Below, one piece after another: positions 33,837 through 40,944 of a DNA stretch of 64,000 nucleotides. Origin of the DNA: Nitrospirae bacterium GWF2_44_13 (GTDB lineage: Bacteria; Nitrospirota; Thermodesulfovibrionia; Thermodesulfovibrionales; UBA1546); NCBI GenBank assembly GCA_001805105.1, contig MHEE01000009.1, forward strand, positions 87,037 to 151,036, read 5' to 3'. Position 1 is the first letter of the stretch. The number at the start of each line of letters is the position of its first letter. The notes below the pieces were generated by a model. That model worked only from the letters and a program-made list of their open reading frames with translations, did not search any database and was not told the DNA's origin. The position numbers and the translations under genes are program-made.

Positions 33837-34851
33837 AATCCTTCTTGCGCACGGAAGTGGCGGAACTGCAATGCATAAACTGATAAGAGAGTATTTTGTC
33901 CCTGAGTTTGATATGAAAAGCCTCGGAGATTCGGCGATTGTTGATCTACCCGATTCACCCATTCACCCATTCACCCATTTACCGTTAAAACTTGCCTTTA
34001 CAACCGACTCTTATGTTGTCTCTCCTGTTTTTTTCCCGGGAGGAAATATCGGAGAGCTTGCGGTTTACGGCACGGTTAATGACCTCTCGATGGTCGGCGC
34101 AAAACCTCTTTGCATGAGCACAGGATTAATACTTGAAGAGGGATTTTTAATGAAGGACCTGAAAAAGATTTTAGCGTCAATGGCTGACGCCGCTAAAAGA
34201 TCAGGGGTAAAGATTATTGCAGGCGACACAAAGGTTGTCAACAGGGGAAAGGGAGACGGAATATTCATAAATACATCCGGCATCGGAATTCTTGAGGATG
34301 GAGTAAATATTTCACCCTCAAATATAAAATCAGGGGATAAAATCATCGTGAGCGGAACAATCGGCAACCACGGAGTTGCTGTCATGGCTGAAAGAAACGG
34401 GCTGAGCTTCAATCCTCCTGTCCTGAGCGACACAGCGCCGCTGAATCAGATGGTGGAGGAGATTATCGGATACGGCGGCGTGCACGCAATGAGAGACCCT
34501 ACACGAGGAGGACTGGCTACGACACTCAAGGAAATGGCTCTGGAATCAGGCCTATGTTTTTCCATACGAGAAGCGTCAATCCCTGTTCCGGACGGGGTGA
34601 GAGGCGCTTCTGAACTTTTAGGCATTGACCCTCTTTACATTGCAAACGAGGGCATTTTAATAGCTGTTGTCAGGAAAGATGCAGCTGAAAGCCTGCTTGC
34701 GATACTGAGGAAAAACCGTCTGGGAAAAGACGCTAATATTATCGGCGAAGTCTCTGAAGCACCCGAAGGAAAAGTCCTGCTTAAAACAAGAATCGGCGGA
34801 ACACGCGTAATAGATATGCTTTCAGGCGAACAGCTTCCGAGGATATGCTGA
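33829..34851 (+). CDS. hypE: hydrogenase maturation protein HypE with small repeat insertion
   Basis: PurM-like protein whose C-terminal Cys is carbamoylated by HypF and dehydrated to thiocyanate. 340 residues; begins LLAHGSGGTAMHKLI, contains FPGGNIGELAVYGTVNDLSMVGAKP, HGVAVM and MRDPTRGGLATTL, and ends in the required PRIC. Residues about 42-52 (PDSPIHPFTHLP) come from an octamer repeat placed between two N-terminal strands. GTG start overlaps hypD by 8 bases. Confidence 0.96.
   Translation: MDKILLAHGSGGTAMHKLIREYFVPEFDMKSLGDSAIVDLPDSPIHPFTHLPLKLAFTTDSYVVSPVFFPGGNIGELAVYGTVNDLSMVGAKPLCMSTGLILEEGFLMKDLKKILASMADAAKRSGVKIIAGDTKVVNRGKGDGIFINTSGIGILEDGVNISPSNIKSGDKIIVSGTIGNHGVAVMAERNGLSFNPPVLSDTAPLNQMVEEIIGYGGVHAMRDPTRGGLATTLKEMALESGLCFSIREASIPVPDGVRGASELLGIDPLYIANEGILIAVVRKDAAESLLAILRKNRLGKDANIIGEVSEAPEGKVLLKTRIGGTRVIDMLSGEQLPRIC
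33953..33984. repeat. four 8-bp ATTCACCC units within hypE
   Basis: Three identical ATTCACCC units and one ATTTACCG, read in frame in HypE. Copy number and unit length match the insertions in hypF and the trmN6-like gene. Confidence 0.92.
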
Positions 34852-34854
34852 AAC

Positions 34855-34955
34855 AGGATGCAAGGATACATGATGCAGGATGCAGGACTCAGAATAATGT
34901 TGTTTGTATCGTGTATCATGTATCATGCATCGGAAGCATGGTTATTGGGTGAAAG
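34855..34955. repeat. mixed heptamer/octamer repeat block between hypE and the patatin gene
   Basis: Five degenerate AGGATRC heptamers (34855-34890), four ATGTATC-type heptamers (34904-34931), then GGGTGAAAGGTGAATAG, the reverse complement of the ATTCACC octamer type, running into the next gene. The GTG start of the patatin gene lies in this last part. Confidence 0.8.
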
Positions 34956-35831
34956 GTGAATAGAATAAAGGCATCTATAGTAATTTTACTGCTTTGCTTA
35001 TCTTCATGCGCTCCAAAGGAAGAAGTCAAACCTGCTCTGCCGCCCGTAAAAATTGCGGTTGTCCTCGGTGCAGGAGCATCAAAGGGATTCGCGCATATCG
35101 GAGTTCTCAAGGTGCTTGAATCAAATAAGATTCCGGTGCATATGATAATCGGCACAAGCGCGGGGAGTTTCGTCGGCTCGCTTTATGCCTATGGATACAA
35201 TGCATTTGAACTCCAGAAACTTTCATTCTCCATAGAAAAAGGCGATGTCGTTGACCTTATGATACCTGACAATGGGTTTATAAAAGGAGAAAAACTTGAG
35301 GCATACATAAACCGCATATTGAAAAATACGCCTATGGAAAAGCTGAAAATACCATTTTATGCCGTTGCAACAGATATTCAAAGCGGCAAAGAGATTGTCT
35401 TCGGGTCAGGCAATACAGGAACTGCAGTGAGGGCAAGCTGTTCAATCCCGGGCATATTCAGGCCTGTAAATATTTCAGGAAAAATGTATGTTGACGGCGG
35501 CGTCGTCAGTCCAGTTGCAGTTGATGCTGCAAAGAGGCTCGGCGCTGACATAGTTATTGCAGTGGATATAGCAGGCGATGTTGACTCGTCACGGCCTGAA
35601 GGGACTATTGAAACTATTTTGCAGTCAATAACTATAATGTACTCCAAACTCGCTGCCATACAGCTTTCAAAAGCGGATGTTGTGATAAAACCAAAGGTCG
35701 GCTACATAAGCAGCGGTGATTTTTCAAAGAGGCACGAGGCTGTCCTTGAAGGAGAAAAAGCAACGCTTGAGGCTTTGCCGAAGATACAGGAGATAGTGAA
35801 TAAGCTGAAACAGGAAGGAAGATTAAACTAA
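34956..35831 (+). CDS. patatin-like phospholipase, lipoprotein (RssA-like)
   Basis: Serine acyl hydrolase with a Ser-Asp dyad. 291 residues: lipoprotein signal MNRIKASIVILLLCLSSC (lipobox LSSC), the oxyanion motif GAGASKGFAHIGVLKVLE, the nucleophile elbow IIGTSAGSFVGS and the Asp in YVDGGVVSPV. Being a lipoprotein, it should act on phospholipids at the membrane facing the periplasm. GTG 34956 lies within repeat sequence, and the spacing to GTGAAAGG-type purines is acceptable. No partner gene is evident. Confidence 0.92.
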   Translation: MNRIKASIVILLLCLSSCAPKEEVKPALPPVKIAVVLGAGASKGFAHIGVLKVLESNKIPVHMIIGTSAGSFVGSLYAYGYNAFELQKLSFSIEKGDVVDLMIPDNGFIKGEKLEAYINRILKNTPMEKLKIPFYAVATDIQSGKEIVFGSGNTGTAVRASCSIPGIFRPVNISGKMYVDGGVVSPVAVDAAKRLGADIVIAVDIAGDVDSSRPEGTIETILQSITIMYSKLAAIQLSKADVVIKPKVGYISSGDFSKRHEAVLEGEKATLEALPKIQEIVNKLKQEGRLN

Positions 35832-35850
35832 GATATTTAAACCCGAAAAT

Positions 35851-36029
35851 CAGGAGGCTGTGTTTGGATTAAGGCAAGATTCACGGGTCTGTCAGAATAG
35901 GGGCTGAAGTCGCAACGAAGTGGAGCGGATAGCCCCGCATAACAGATGGGAAGAACAAAATATATCGCACTAACATCTATACTTTTACATCTGTAGTTTA
36001 AGATTGCGAAAGACAGACACAGCCTACTG
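35851..36029. ncRNA. candidate structured RNA of about 179 nt
   Basis: Between the patatin gene and tRNA-Pro no ORF is present, but nested inverted repeats are. Ends 35851-35863 and 36017-36029 pair at 12 of 13 positions. CTGTC (35889-35893) pairs with GACAG (36012-36016), stacking on that helix. Inside are two hairpins: GGGGCT/AGCCCC (35900-35905, 35931-35936) and ACAGATG/CATCTGT (35942-35948, 35988-35994). This is a closed multibranch layout. It could be a 6S-like or novel RNA; strand and family are unknown. Confidence 0.35.
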
Positions 36030-36047
36030 AAAGGTATTAATTATTCT

Positions 36048-36124
36048 TGGTCGGGGCGAAAGGATTTGAACCTTCGGCCCCACGGTCCCGAACCGTGTGC
36101 GCTACCAGACTGCGCTACGCCCCG
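36048..36124 (-). tRNA. tRNA-Pro (anticodon CGG)
   Basis: Complete cloverleaf on the minus strand with encoded CCA (36048-36050). Acceptor stem CGGGGCG/CGCCCCG, D-arm GCGC...GCGC, anticodon stem CACGG/CCGTG with loop TTCGGGA giving anticodon CGG, and T-arm GAAGG TTCAAAT CCTTT. 77 nt including CCA. Confidence 0.96.
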
Positions 36125-36228
36125 ATAGAGAATAATAAAAACCTTTCCTCATAAAGTCAAGCGTGATTGACCGCAGTTCAATAATTCAGTTATATTAAAC
36201 GAGTTGTTTATCTCAGGAGGTTTGCAAA

Positions 36229-36537
36229 ATGCCAATATACGAATATGAGTGCATAGACTGCGGTGAGACGCACGAGGCGCTCCGGAAATTCAGCGATAAG
36301 CCGCTAAGTAAATGCCCGAAATGCGGCGGAACATTGAAAAAGCTTATCTCAAATACATCTTTTATTCTCAAAGGCACAGGTTGGTATAAGACAGATTATG
36401 CGTCAAAGCCTGCCGATTCAGGAAAAAAGCCTAATGCAAAGAAAGATTCAGGCGCTGAATCAAAAACAGAAACCAAGGCTGAAACTAAAGCAGAGAGCAA
36501 AACAGAATCTAAGGCAGAGGCATCAGTTAAAGCATAG
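36229..36537 (+). CDS. FmdB-family zinc-ribbon protein
   Basis: 102 residues beginning [41 protein letters not shown], the FmdB zinc ribbon with CIDC and CPKC. The middle ([13 protein letters not shown]) is also typical. The last 45 residues are a low-complexity tail of Lys/Glu/Thr/Ser/Ala repeats ([18 protein letters not shown]). The family was named from a putative regulator of formamidase; its molecular role is unknown. AGGAGG precedes the ATG. Its TAG shares one base with the GTG of the next gene. Confidence 0.92.
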   Translation: MPIYEYECIDCGETHEALRKFSDKPLSKCPKCGGTLKKLISNTSFILKGTGWYKTDYASKPADSGKKPNAKKDSGAESKTETKAETKAESKTESKAEASVKA

Positions 36538-37292
36538 TGATTGACCCGCAGATTCATATCCCCTATCACAAAATAGCAGAACACCTTCCGTTCATCAGGC
36601 AGGAAAAACTTAATCTTGAACTCTATATTGAATCAAGCGTCCTTGACTCAATAAGCAGAGAAGACATATTGCAGCTAAAAAATCAGCTTGATTATAACCT
36701 TTCCCTTACAATTCATGCGCCTTTTATGGATTTATCGCCGGGCGCAGTTGATTCAAAGATCAGGGCTGTAACAATGGAAAGGTTTTATCATGTGCTGGAC
36801 ATTGCGAAAGAATTAAAAGTGAAATGTGTTGTATTTCACTCAGGATATGAAAAATGGAAATATGCCCTGAACATAGGCCTCTGGCTTGAGCAAAGCCTCC
36901 TTACATGGAGGCCTTTGGTAAAAAAAGCAGAGGAGATTGGCGTTAAGATTGCGCTTGAAAACATCTTTGAGGACGAGCCTGAAAATCTCAGGCTATTGAT
37001 GGAAAAGATGGGAAATAAGAGCTTAGGAATTTGCTTTGATTCTGGGCACTTTAACCTTTTTTCTAAAGTAGCACTTGAAGACTGGCTTGGGCATCTGAAA
37101 CCCTATATTCTTGAGCTTCATCTGCACGACAACGACAAAACCTCTGACCAGCATCTTCCAATAGGCGAAGGGACATTTGATTTTGGGAAATTGTTTACAG
37201 CATTGAAAGGCAAAGACCTTATTTATACGCTTGAAGCCCACAATCCGGAGGACGCAAAAAAGAGTTTGGAGAGATTGAAGGGATATTTCTAA
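36537..37292 (+). CDS. sugar phosphate isomerase/epimerase-type TIM-barrel protein
   Basis: 251 residues of the AP endonuclease 2/xylose isomerase-like barrel. Metal-site residues are visible in sequence order: LTIHAPF (His), VVFHSGYEKW (His), IALENIFEDEPENL (Glu), GICFDSGHFNLF (Asp, His), ELHLHDND (His), HLPIGEGTFDFG and YTLEAHN (Glu). All expected metal ligands are there, so it should be an active metal-dependent enzyme; substrate unknown. GTG start, overlapping the FmdB stop by one base; the two are co-transcribed. Confidence 0.85.
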   Translation: MIDPQIHIPYHKIAEHLPFIRQEKLNLELYIESSVLDSISREDILQLKNQLDYNLSLTIHAPFMDLSPGAVDSKIRAVTMERFYHVLDIAKELKVKCVVFHSGYEKWKYALNIGLWLEQSLLTWRPLVKKAEEIGVKIALENIFEDEPENLRLLMEKMGNKSLGICFDSGHFNLFSKVALEDWLGHLKPYILELHLHDNDKTSDQHLPIGEGTFDFGKLFTALKGKDLIYTLEAHNPEDAKKSLERLKGYF

Positions 37293-37293
37293 C

Positions 37294-37584
37294 TCATCTT
37301 TTCAATTCTTTATAGTCCTCGTTTCTGTTCAATATCTTTCCTATCAATACTTGCTTGTTGTCTTCATCAACGGCATAAATAATCCTATATTCGCCCTGAT
37401 CAGCCCTATAACCAGACAGCCCTTTGTAATTGAAATTTTGCAGTTTCTTTGAATCTGACGGAAAGGGATTCCTGCGAAGAGAAAGTATTTTCATGAATAT
37501 CTGCCTGAGTCTTTTTGCATCAGATTGGCCGAGAGACTCAAGCTTGGAGAGTGATTCTTCAGAGAAGTCTAATTTATAGCCCAA
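37294..37584 (-). CDS. RelE/ParE-superfamily toxin
   Basis: 96 residues with the RelE/Txe-like fold pattern: MGYKLDFSEESLSKLESLGQSDAKRLRQIFMKIL, KKLQNFNYKGLSGYRADQGEYRIIYAVDEDNKQVLIGKILNRNEDYK. The central LSGYRADQGEYRIIY block is the classic RelE core with Arg and Tyr residues used for mRNA cleavage. It overlaps the antitoxin gene by 11 bases, a normal antitoxin-first type II pair. Confidence 0.88.
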   Translation of the reverse strand: MGYKLDFSEESLSKLESLGQSDAKRLRQIFMKILSLRRNPFPSDSKKLQNFNYKGLSGYRADQGEYRIIYAVDEDNKQVLIGKILNRNEDYKELKR

Positions 37585-37825
37585 TTTTTACCCTCTTGGC
37601 AACTTCTTCCAGTGAATAAAACTTTCCTTTTTTAATCGTCTCCTCGAGTAATTTTGATTCGTAAATGTCTTCTAATACTTCAAGTTTTTTGTATTCTCTA
37701 TATCCAATAACCACAGCCACAGGCTTGTTCCGTTTTTCAATCAGGATTCTCTCTTTTTTATGCTCTGCATCTGTGATGACTTCTGAGAATTTAGACTTAG
37801 CGTTTGCAAGACTTAATGCCTTCAT
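37574..37825 (-). CDS. Phd/YefM-family antitoxin
   Basis: 83 residues: N-terminal DNA-binding Phd/YefM fold (MKALSLANAKSKFSEVITDAEHKKERILIEKRNKPVAVVIGYREYKKLE) and a C-terminal toxin-wrapping tail (ESKLLEETIKKGKFYSLEEVAKRVKIGL). GGAGGTGAAGGG precedes the ATG. A 25-base dyad at 37850-37874, just upstream, is a likely operator for autorepression. Confidence 0.88.
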   Translation of the reverse strand: MKALSLANAKSKFSEVITDAEHKKERILIEKRNKPVAVVIGYREYKKLEVLEDIYESKLLEETIKKGKFYSLEEVAKRVKIGL

Positions 37826-37849
37826 GACCCTTCACCTCCATTTAGTAGT

Positions 37850-37874
37850 TAATATAACCAAATTGGTCATATTA
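37850..37874 (-). promoter_or_regulatory. operator dyad of the toxin-antitoxin operon
   Basis: A 25-base inverted repeat, 11 of 12 pairs matching, of the form TAATAT-A-ACCAA...TTGGT-C-ATATTA, 24 bases upstream of the antitoxin start. Position and symmetry fit autoregulation by the antitoxin. Confidence 0.6.
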
Positions 37875-37920
37875 GTCAAGAGCATTGTGGTGCGGCTTAT
37901 TCGCGTTTAACTCACCCCCT

Positions 37921-37976
37921 CTTCCTCTTTACAGCCAAATGTGCTATATTCGTCTCATAAACTCAGTAAATACCAC
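37921..37976. repeat. about 55-bp dispersed intergenic repeat, copy 1
   Basis: Shares most positions with 50620-50676: CCTCTTT, CAAA(A)TGTG(C/G)TATATTC, and CAGTAAATACCA. Each copy is followed by GTTA-containing sequence (GTTATAC here, GTTAGTTAGC at 50688) and then a small secreted or membrane protein gene. Confidence 0.55.
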
Positions 37977-38024
37977 CTTGGCATATAATGTTAAATGTTA
38001 TACGTAAAATGATAATAAAAAAGG

Positions 38025-38056
38025 ATGGAAATGGGGACGACAAGCTGTCCCCTTTT
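38025..38056. repeat. REP-like palindrome GGGGAC...GTCCCC
   Basis: GGAAATGGGGACG...GTCCCCTTTT: a 6-bp stem (38033-38038 and 38047-38052) with an 8-base loop, related to the elements at 816, 38524 and 50829. Confidence 0.5.
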
Positions 38057-38084
38057 AACTTTTTACATTGAGGAGGATAGAATA

Positions 38085-38480
38085 ATGAAAAGCAGGTTTA
38101 TATCTATGTTGTGCGTGACAACAGCTATCTTCGCTTCATCTGCTGTCTTGGCAGAGACTATCGTAGTAGAATGCCCAAAGGTCTACACAATAAATCCCTT
38201 TACATTGCTGCGGGTTGAAAATGGCGAGGGATGGGAAAAATCCGAATCGTCCGGTTATAACCTCTTCAACCGCTGCGGAGTTGATCCGCAGGGATACATG
38301 AAATGCTATTACGGGGCGGCGGCGCATGGGGCCTCTGATCTATATATGCTTAAAAAAATGCCTCCGGCAAATACAGTTTGTAAAGAGTCGAGTACTCCGA
38401 GTATTCCGTGCAAATTTGAGTGTACGCCTAAACAGTCATCGCAGCAGCCAATCAAGATTCAGCCTGTAAAAAAGCGCTGA
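38085..38480 (+). CDS. small secreted Cys-containing protein, unknown
   Basis: From ATG 38085 (GAGGAGG nine bases upstream) 131 residues with signal peptide MKSRFISMLCVTTAIFASSAVLA. The mature part has six Cys (ECPKV, FNRCGV, MKCYYGAA, TVCKES, IPCKFEC), which suggests disulfides in the periplasm, and a basic Gln-rich tail. No family recognised. A longer reading from 38025 would start in a REP-like repeat. The upstream region carries two repeat types. Confidence 0.65.
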   Translation: MKSRFISMLCVTTAIFASSAVLAETIVVECPKVYTINPFTLLRVENGEGWEKSESSGYNLFNRCGVDPQGYMKCYYGAAAHGASDLYMLKKMPPANTVCKESSTPSIPCKFECTPKQSSQQPIKIQPVKKR

Positions 38481-38523
38481 GTCCTGGAAGTAGGAAATTA
38501 ATTATGGGCACATTACATAAAAA

Positions 38524-38563
38524 CCAGAAATGGAGATGGGTGTAATTAAATACGTGTCTCCCT
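38524..38563. repeat. REP-like element overlapping a gene end
   Basis: AAATGGAGATGGG, TAATTAAATACG and TGTCTCCC: a GGAGA/TCTCC dyad with the TAATTAAAT core of the copy at 816-846. The last codons of the small membrane protein at 38546 lie inside it. Confidence 0.5.
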
Positions 38564-38731
38564 CCACAGCAAAACCGCAAGGACTCCTGCGGCAATAAAG
38601 CCTATTACGCTTACCCAGAATGGAATAATGACGCCGTCAATGACAACTTCCAAGCCGAAGACAAGTCTCAGCAGATGCAAAACGGCAACCAGAGAGAACA
38701 CGGCAATCGCAATTTTTGTAAAAGGCTTCAT
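38546..38731 (-). CDS. small two-helix membrane protein
   Basis: 61 residues with two predicted membrane helices (IAIAVFSLVAVLHLLRLVFG and VIIPFWVSVIGFIAAGVLAVLLW). GGGGGA lies a few bases before ATG 38731, and only 3 bases separate it from the apt stop, so it is expressed with apt. Its final residues (RETRI) and stop are encoded by the REP-like element. Function unknown; similar short proteins are widespread in environmental genomes, in my recollection. Confidence 0.65.
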   Translation of the reverse strand: MKPFTKIAIAVFSLVAVLHLLRLVFGLEVVIDGVIIPFWVSVIGFIAAGVLAVLLWRETRI

Positions 38732-38734
38732 ATC

Positions 38735-39268
38735 TTAATCCCCCTCAAACTCCGTCAGCGCAAAGACTTTATATCCCTTTGCCTCAACTTTTTTCCTACC
38801 GCCGACATCAGGAAGGTCAACGATAAAGCACATCTCAGCAACTGTGCCTCCGAGTTTTTCTATTAAGGCAGCGGCAGCAAGCGCGGTTCCTCCTGTTGCG
38901 AGCAGGTCATCTACAATAAGAACACGGTCGCCTTTTTTTATCGCATCCTTGTGAATCTCTATAATGTCAGTGCCGTATTCAAGCTCATATTCATGCTTTA
39001 TCGTCTCAGCGGGAAGTTTTCCCTTTTTCCTTATTGGAACAAATCCTCTGCCAAGGGTATAGGAAAGCGCGCCGCCTATTATAAATCCCCTTGATTCTAT
39101 TCCGACTATCACATCAAACTTTACATCTCCTGTTATATATCTCTGCGTCAGGCTGTCAATTACAAGCCTGAACCCGACGGGGTCTTTTATGAGTGTTGTT
39201 ATATCCCTGAACATTATTCCTTTCTTCGGATAATTTGGCACTGTTCTGATTTTTGATTTAATCGGCAT
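38735..39268 (-). CDS. apt: adenine phosphoribosyltransferase
   Basis: Converts adenine and PRPP to AMP. 177 residues with family landmarks IRTVPNYPKKGIMFRDITTLIKDP, VGIESRGFIIGGALSYTLGRGFVPIRKKGKLP, and the PRPP-binding motif VLIVDDLLATGGTALAAA. It follows the MTA phosphorylase gene by 20 bases: the phosphorylase releases adenine and Apt recycles it, a coherent methionine/purine salvage pair. Confidence 0.96.
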   Translation of the reverse strand: MPIKSKIRTVPNYPKKGIMFRDITTLIKDPVGFRLVIDSLTQRYITGDVKFDVIVGIESRGFIIGGALSYTLGRGFVPIRKKGKLPAETIKHEYELEYGTDIIEIHKDAIKKGDRVLIVDDLLATGGTALAAAALIEKLGGTVAEMCFIVDLPDVGGRKKVEAKGYKVFALTEFEGD

Positions 39269-39288
39269 TATTTCCTCCTTGGCTCTGC

Positions 39289-40059
39289 CTATGATTTACA
39301 GGTTTCGCAGTGTTCGTATTTTATCTTCCCTATTGTCTTAGCAAGAAGCTTCTTAACATTCTCTGAATTCTTATTCATTATCGCCACTATCATCTCCCAA
39401 GTAACAGGCTCCTCGCCCTCTTTCCAGCAGTCGTAGTCTGTTGACATGGCAATGGACTGATAACAGATGCCGAGTTCTCTTGCGAGTATGACCTCAGGCA
39501 CAGTGGACATATTAATCACGTCTGCGCCCCAGCCCCTGAACATATGGGATTCTGCCTTTGTGGAAAACCTTGGGCCTTCAATCGTTATCACTGTACCCTT
39601 TGAATGATGCCGGAGCTTAAGTTCTCTTGCGGATTTGACTAAAAGAGCTCTTAGTTCTTTGCAGAAAGGCTCAGCCATCGGCGTGTGTATCACCTTCTCA
39701 TCGTGGAATGTAAGGGCCCTGTGTTTTGTATGGTCAATGAACTGGTCCACAAATACGAGGTCTCCGGGCTTAATATTCTCTCTCAAAGAGCCGACTGCTG
39801 TTGTGGCAAGGATATGAGTGCAACCTTCTTTTTTAAGCGCGTATATATTCGCCCTGAAATTAACCCCTGTGGGATAAATGGAATGGCCTTTGCCGTGCCG
39901 CGCAAGTATAAACGTATCAACACCTTCTATCTTTCCGACTGTCAGAGCGGATGAAGGACTGCCGTAAGGCGTCTTTACCTTCTTTTCTTTCTTATTCTTC
40001 ATCAGGCGAGGGTCATCCATACCCGAGCCGCCGATGATGCCGACTTTTATCTTAGCCAT
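39289..40059 (-). CDS. mtnP: S-methyl-5'-thioadenosine phosphorylase
   Basis: Cleaves 5'-methylthioadenosine to adenine and methylthioribose-1-phosphate. 256 residues of the trimeric PNP/MTAP family: GIIGGSGMDDPRLM, FILARHGKGHSIYPTGVNFRANIYALK, DQFIDHTKHRALTFHDEKVIHTPMAEPFC, IEGPRFSTKAESHMFRGWGADVINMSTVPEVILARELGICY. The active-site MSTVPE and ST-D (MSTDYDCW) fit MTAP rather than guanosine PNP. Operon with apt. Confidence 0.93.
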   Translation of the reverse strand: MAKIKVGIIGGSGMDDPRLMKNKKEKKVKTPYGSPSSALTVGKIEGVDTFILARHGKGHSIYPTGVNFRANIYALKKEGCTHILATTAVGSLRENIKPGDLVFVDQFIDHTKHRALTFHDEKVIHTPMAEPFCKELRALLVKSARELKLRHHSKGTVITIEGPRFSTKAESHMFRGWGADVINMSTVPEVILARELGICYQSIAMSTDYDCWKEGEEPVTWEMIVAIMNKNSENVKKLLAKTIGKIKYEHCETCKS

Positions 40060-40173
40060 TATCGCTCCTTTGTGATGACATGAATTTGCTTAAACAAGAT
40101 AAAAGAATGCGGCAGTTAAAGTCAAGAGTCCAACGGAAAATGCGGGGATAGAACTCCATGCAGCACAGGTATT

Positions 40174-40944
40174 TTATCTGAGATATTCTTCTATGCCGGT
40201 CTGCGCTCTTAATCGCTGATAAATAACTTCAGCTATGCCGAATAAATTTACGGTATCCTCCCTGTTATAAAGCTTTAACAGGTCCAGAGCCTCAGAACTT
40301 CCGTTTTGAGCAGCTCCCCATAATTTCACTGCATCATACCCGCCCATGCCCTTGACAGCCTCATCTCTTTCAACTCCCATGCTGCTTTCAAGTTTTTTAA
40401 GTCCGCCCTGAAATCCGAGCTTTCTTGAACCGAAACATATATCAAAATGAGGGATGTCAAACTTCAGCCCGGGCATGGAACGAAAAAGAAAAGGTATGTC
40501 AAATACAGCACCGTAAAACGTTATAAGATATTTGTATCCTGAAAGCGCCTTATTAAGATTCTCCGGTGAAAGGCCGTTGCCTCTGACAAAGCACTTGTAA
40601 TCACAGCCGTCATACATGCCCACAACAGTTACATATCCGCCCTTGTCGGGCATCAGGCCGCTTGTCTCTATATCCAGGCATACTGCCTCGCCTTTGAATT
40701 TATCAAACAGCCTCCAGTGCTCTTTCCTCTTTACGGTGCCGGCAAAATATCTCGCATTTGAATTTTTCAGTTCCTGCAAAGCGGAACAAAGACTGTTGTC
40801 AAAAACAGCTTTTTTGTCTGAACTTATAGAATTCATCCCGGGGGTATTCAAGAAATCTTTCCATGTGAGAATTCCGTTTTCCCAAAGTCTTCTTTCCTGT
40901 TTCACGCCGATTCCATTTAATATGCTGAAAGTGTTTTGTATCAT
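40174..40944 (-). CDS. ribonuclease H-like DEDDy exonuclease (YprB family)
   Basis: 256 residues. An N-terminal helix-hairpin-helix-like segment (SILNGIGVKQERRLWENGI) precedes a 3'-5' exonuclease domain with motif I CLDIETSGL (Asp-x-Glu), motif II with Asp in ITFYGAVFDIPFL, and motif III YNREDTVNLFGI (Tyr...Asp). It is the YprB-type RNase H-like family, likely nucleic-acid processing; substrate unknown. Its start overlaps the end of the phosphohexomutase gene by 4 bases. Confidence 0.85.
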   Translation of the reverse strand: MIQNTFSILNGIGVKQERRLWENGILTWKDFLNTPGMNSISSDKKAVFDNSLCSALQELKNSNARYFAGTVKRKEHWRLFDKFKGEAVCLDIETSGLMPDKGGYVTVVGMYDGCDYKCFVRGNGLSPENLNKALSGYKYLITFYGAVFDIPFLFRSMPGLKFDIPHFDICFGSRKLGFQGGLKKLESSMGVERDEAVKGMGGYDAVKLWGAAQNGSSEALDLLKLYNREDTVNLFGIAEVIYQRLRAQTGIEEYLR

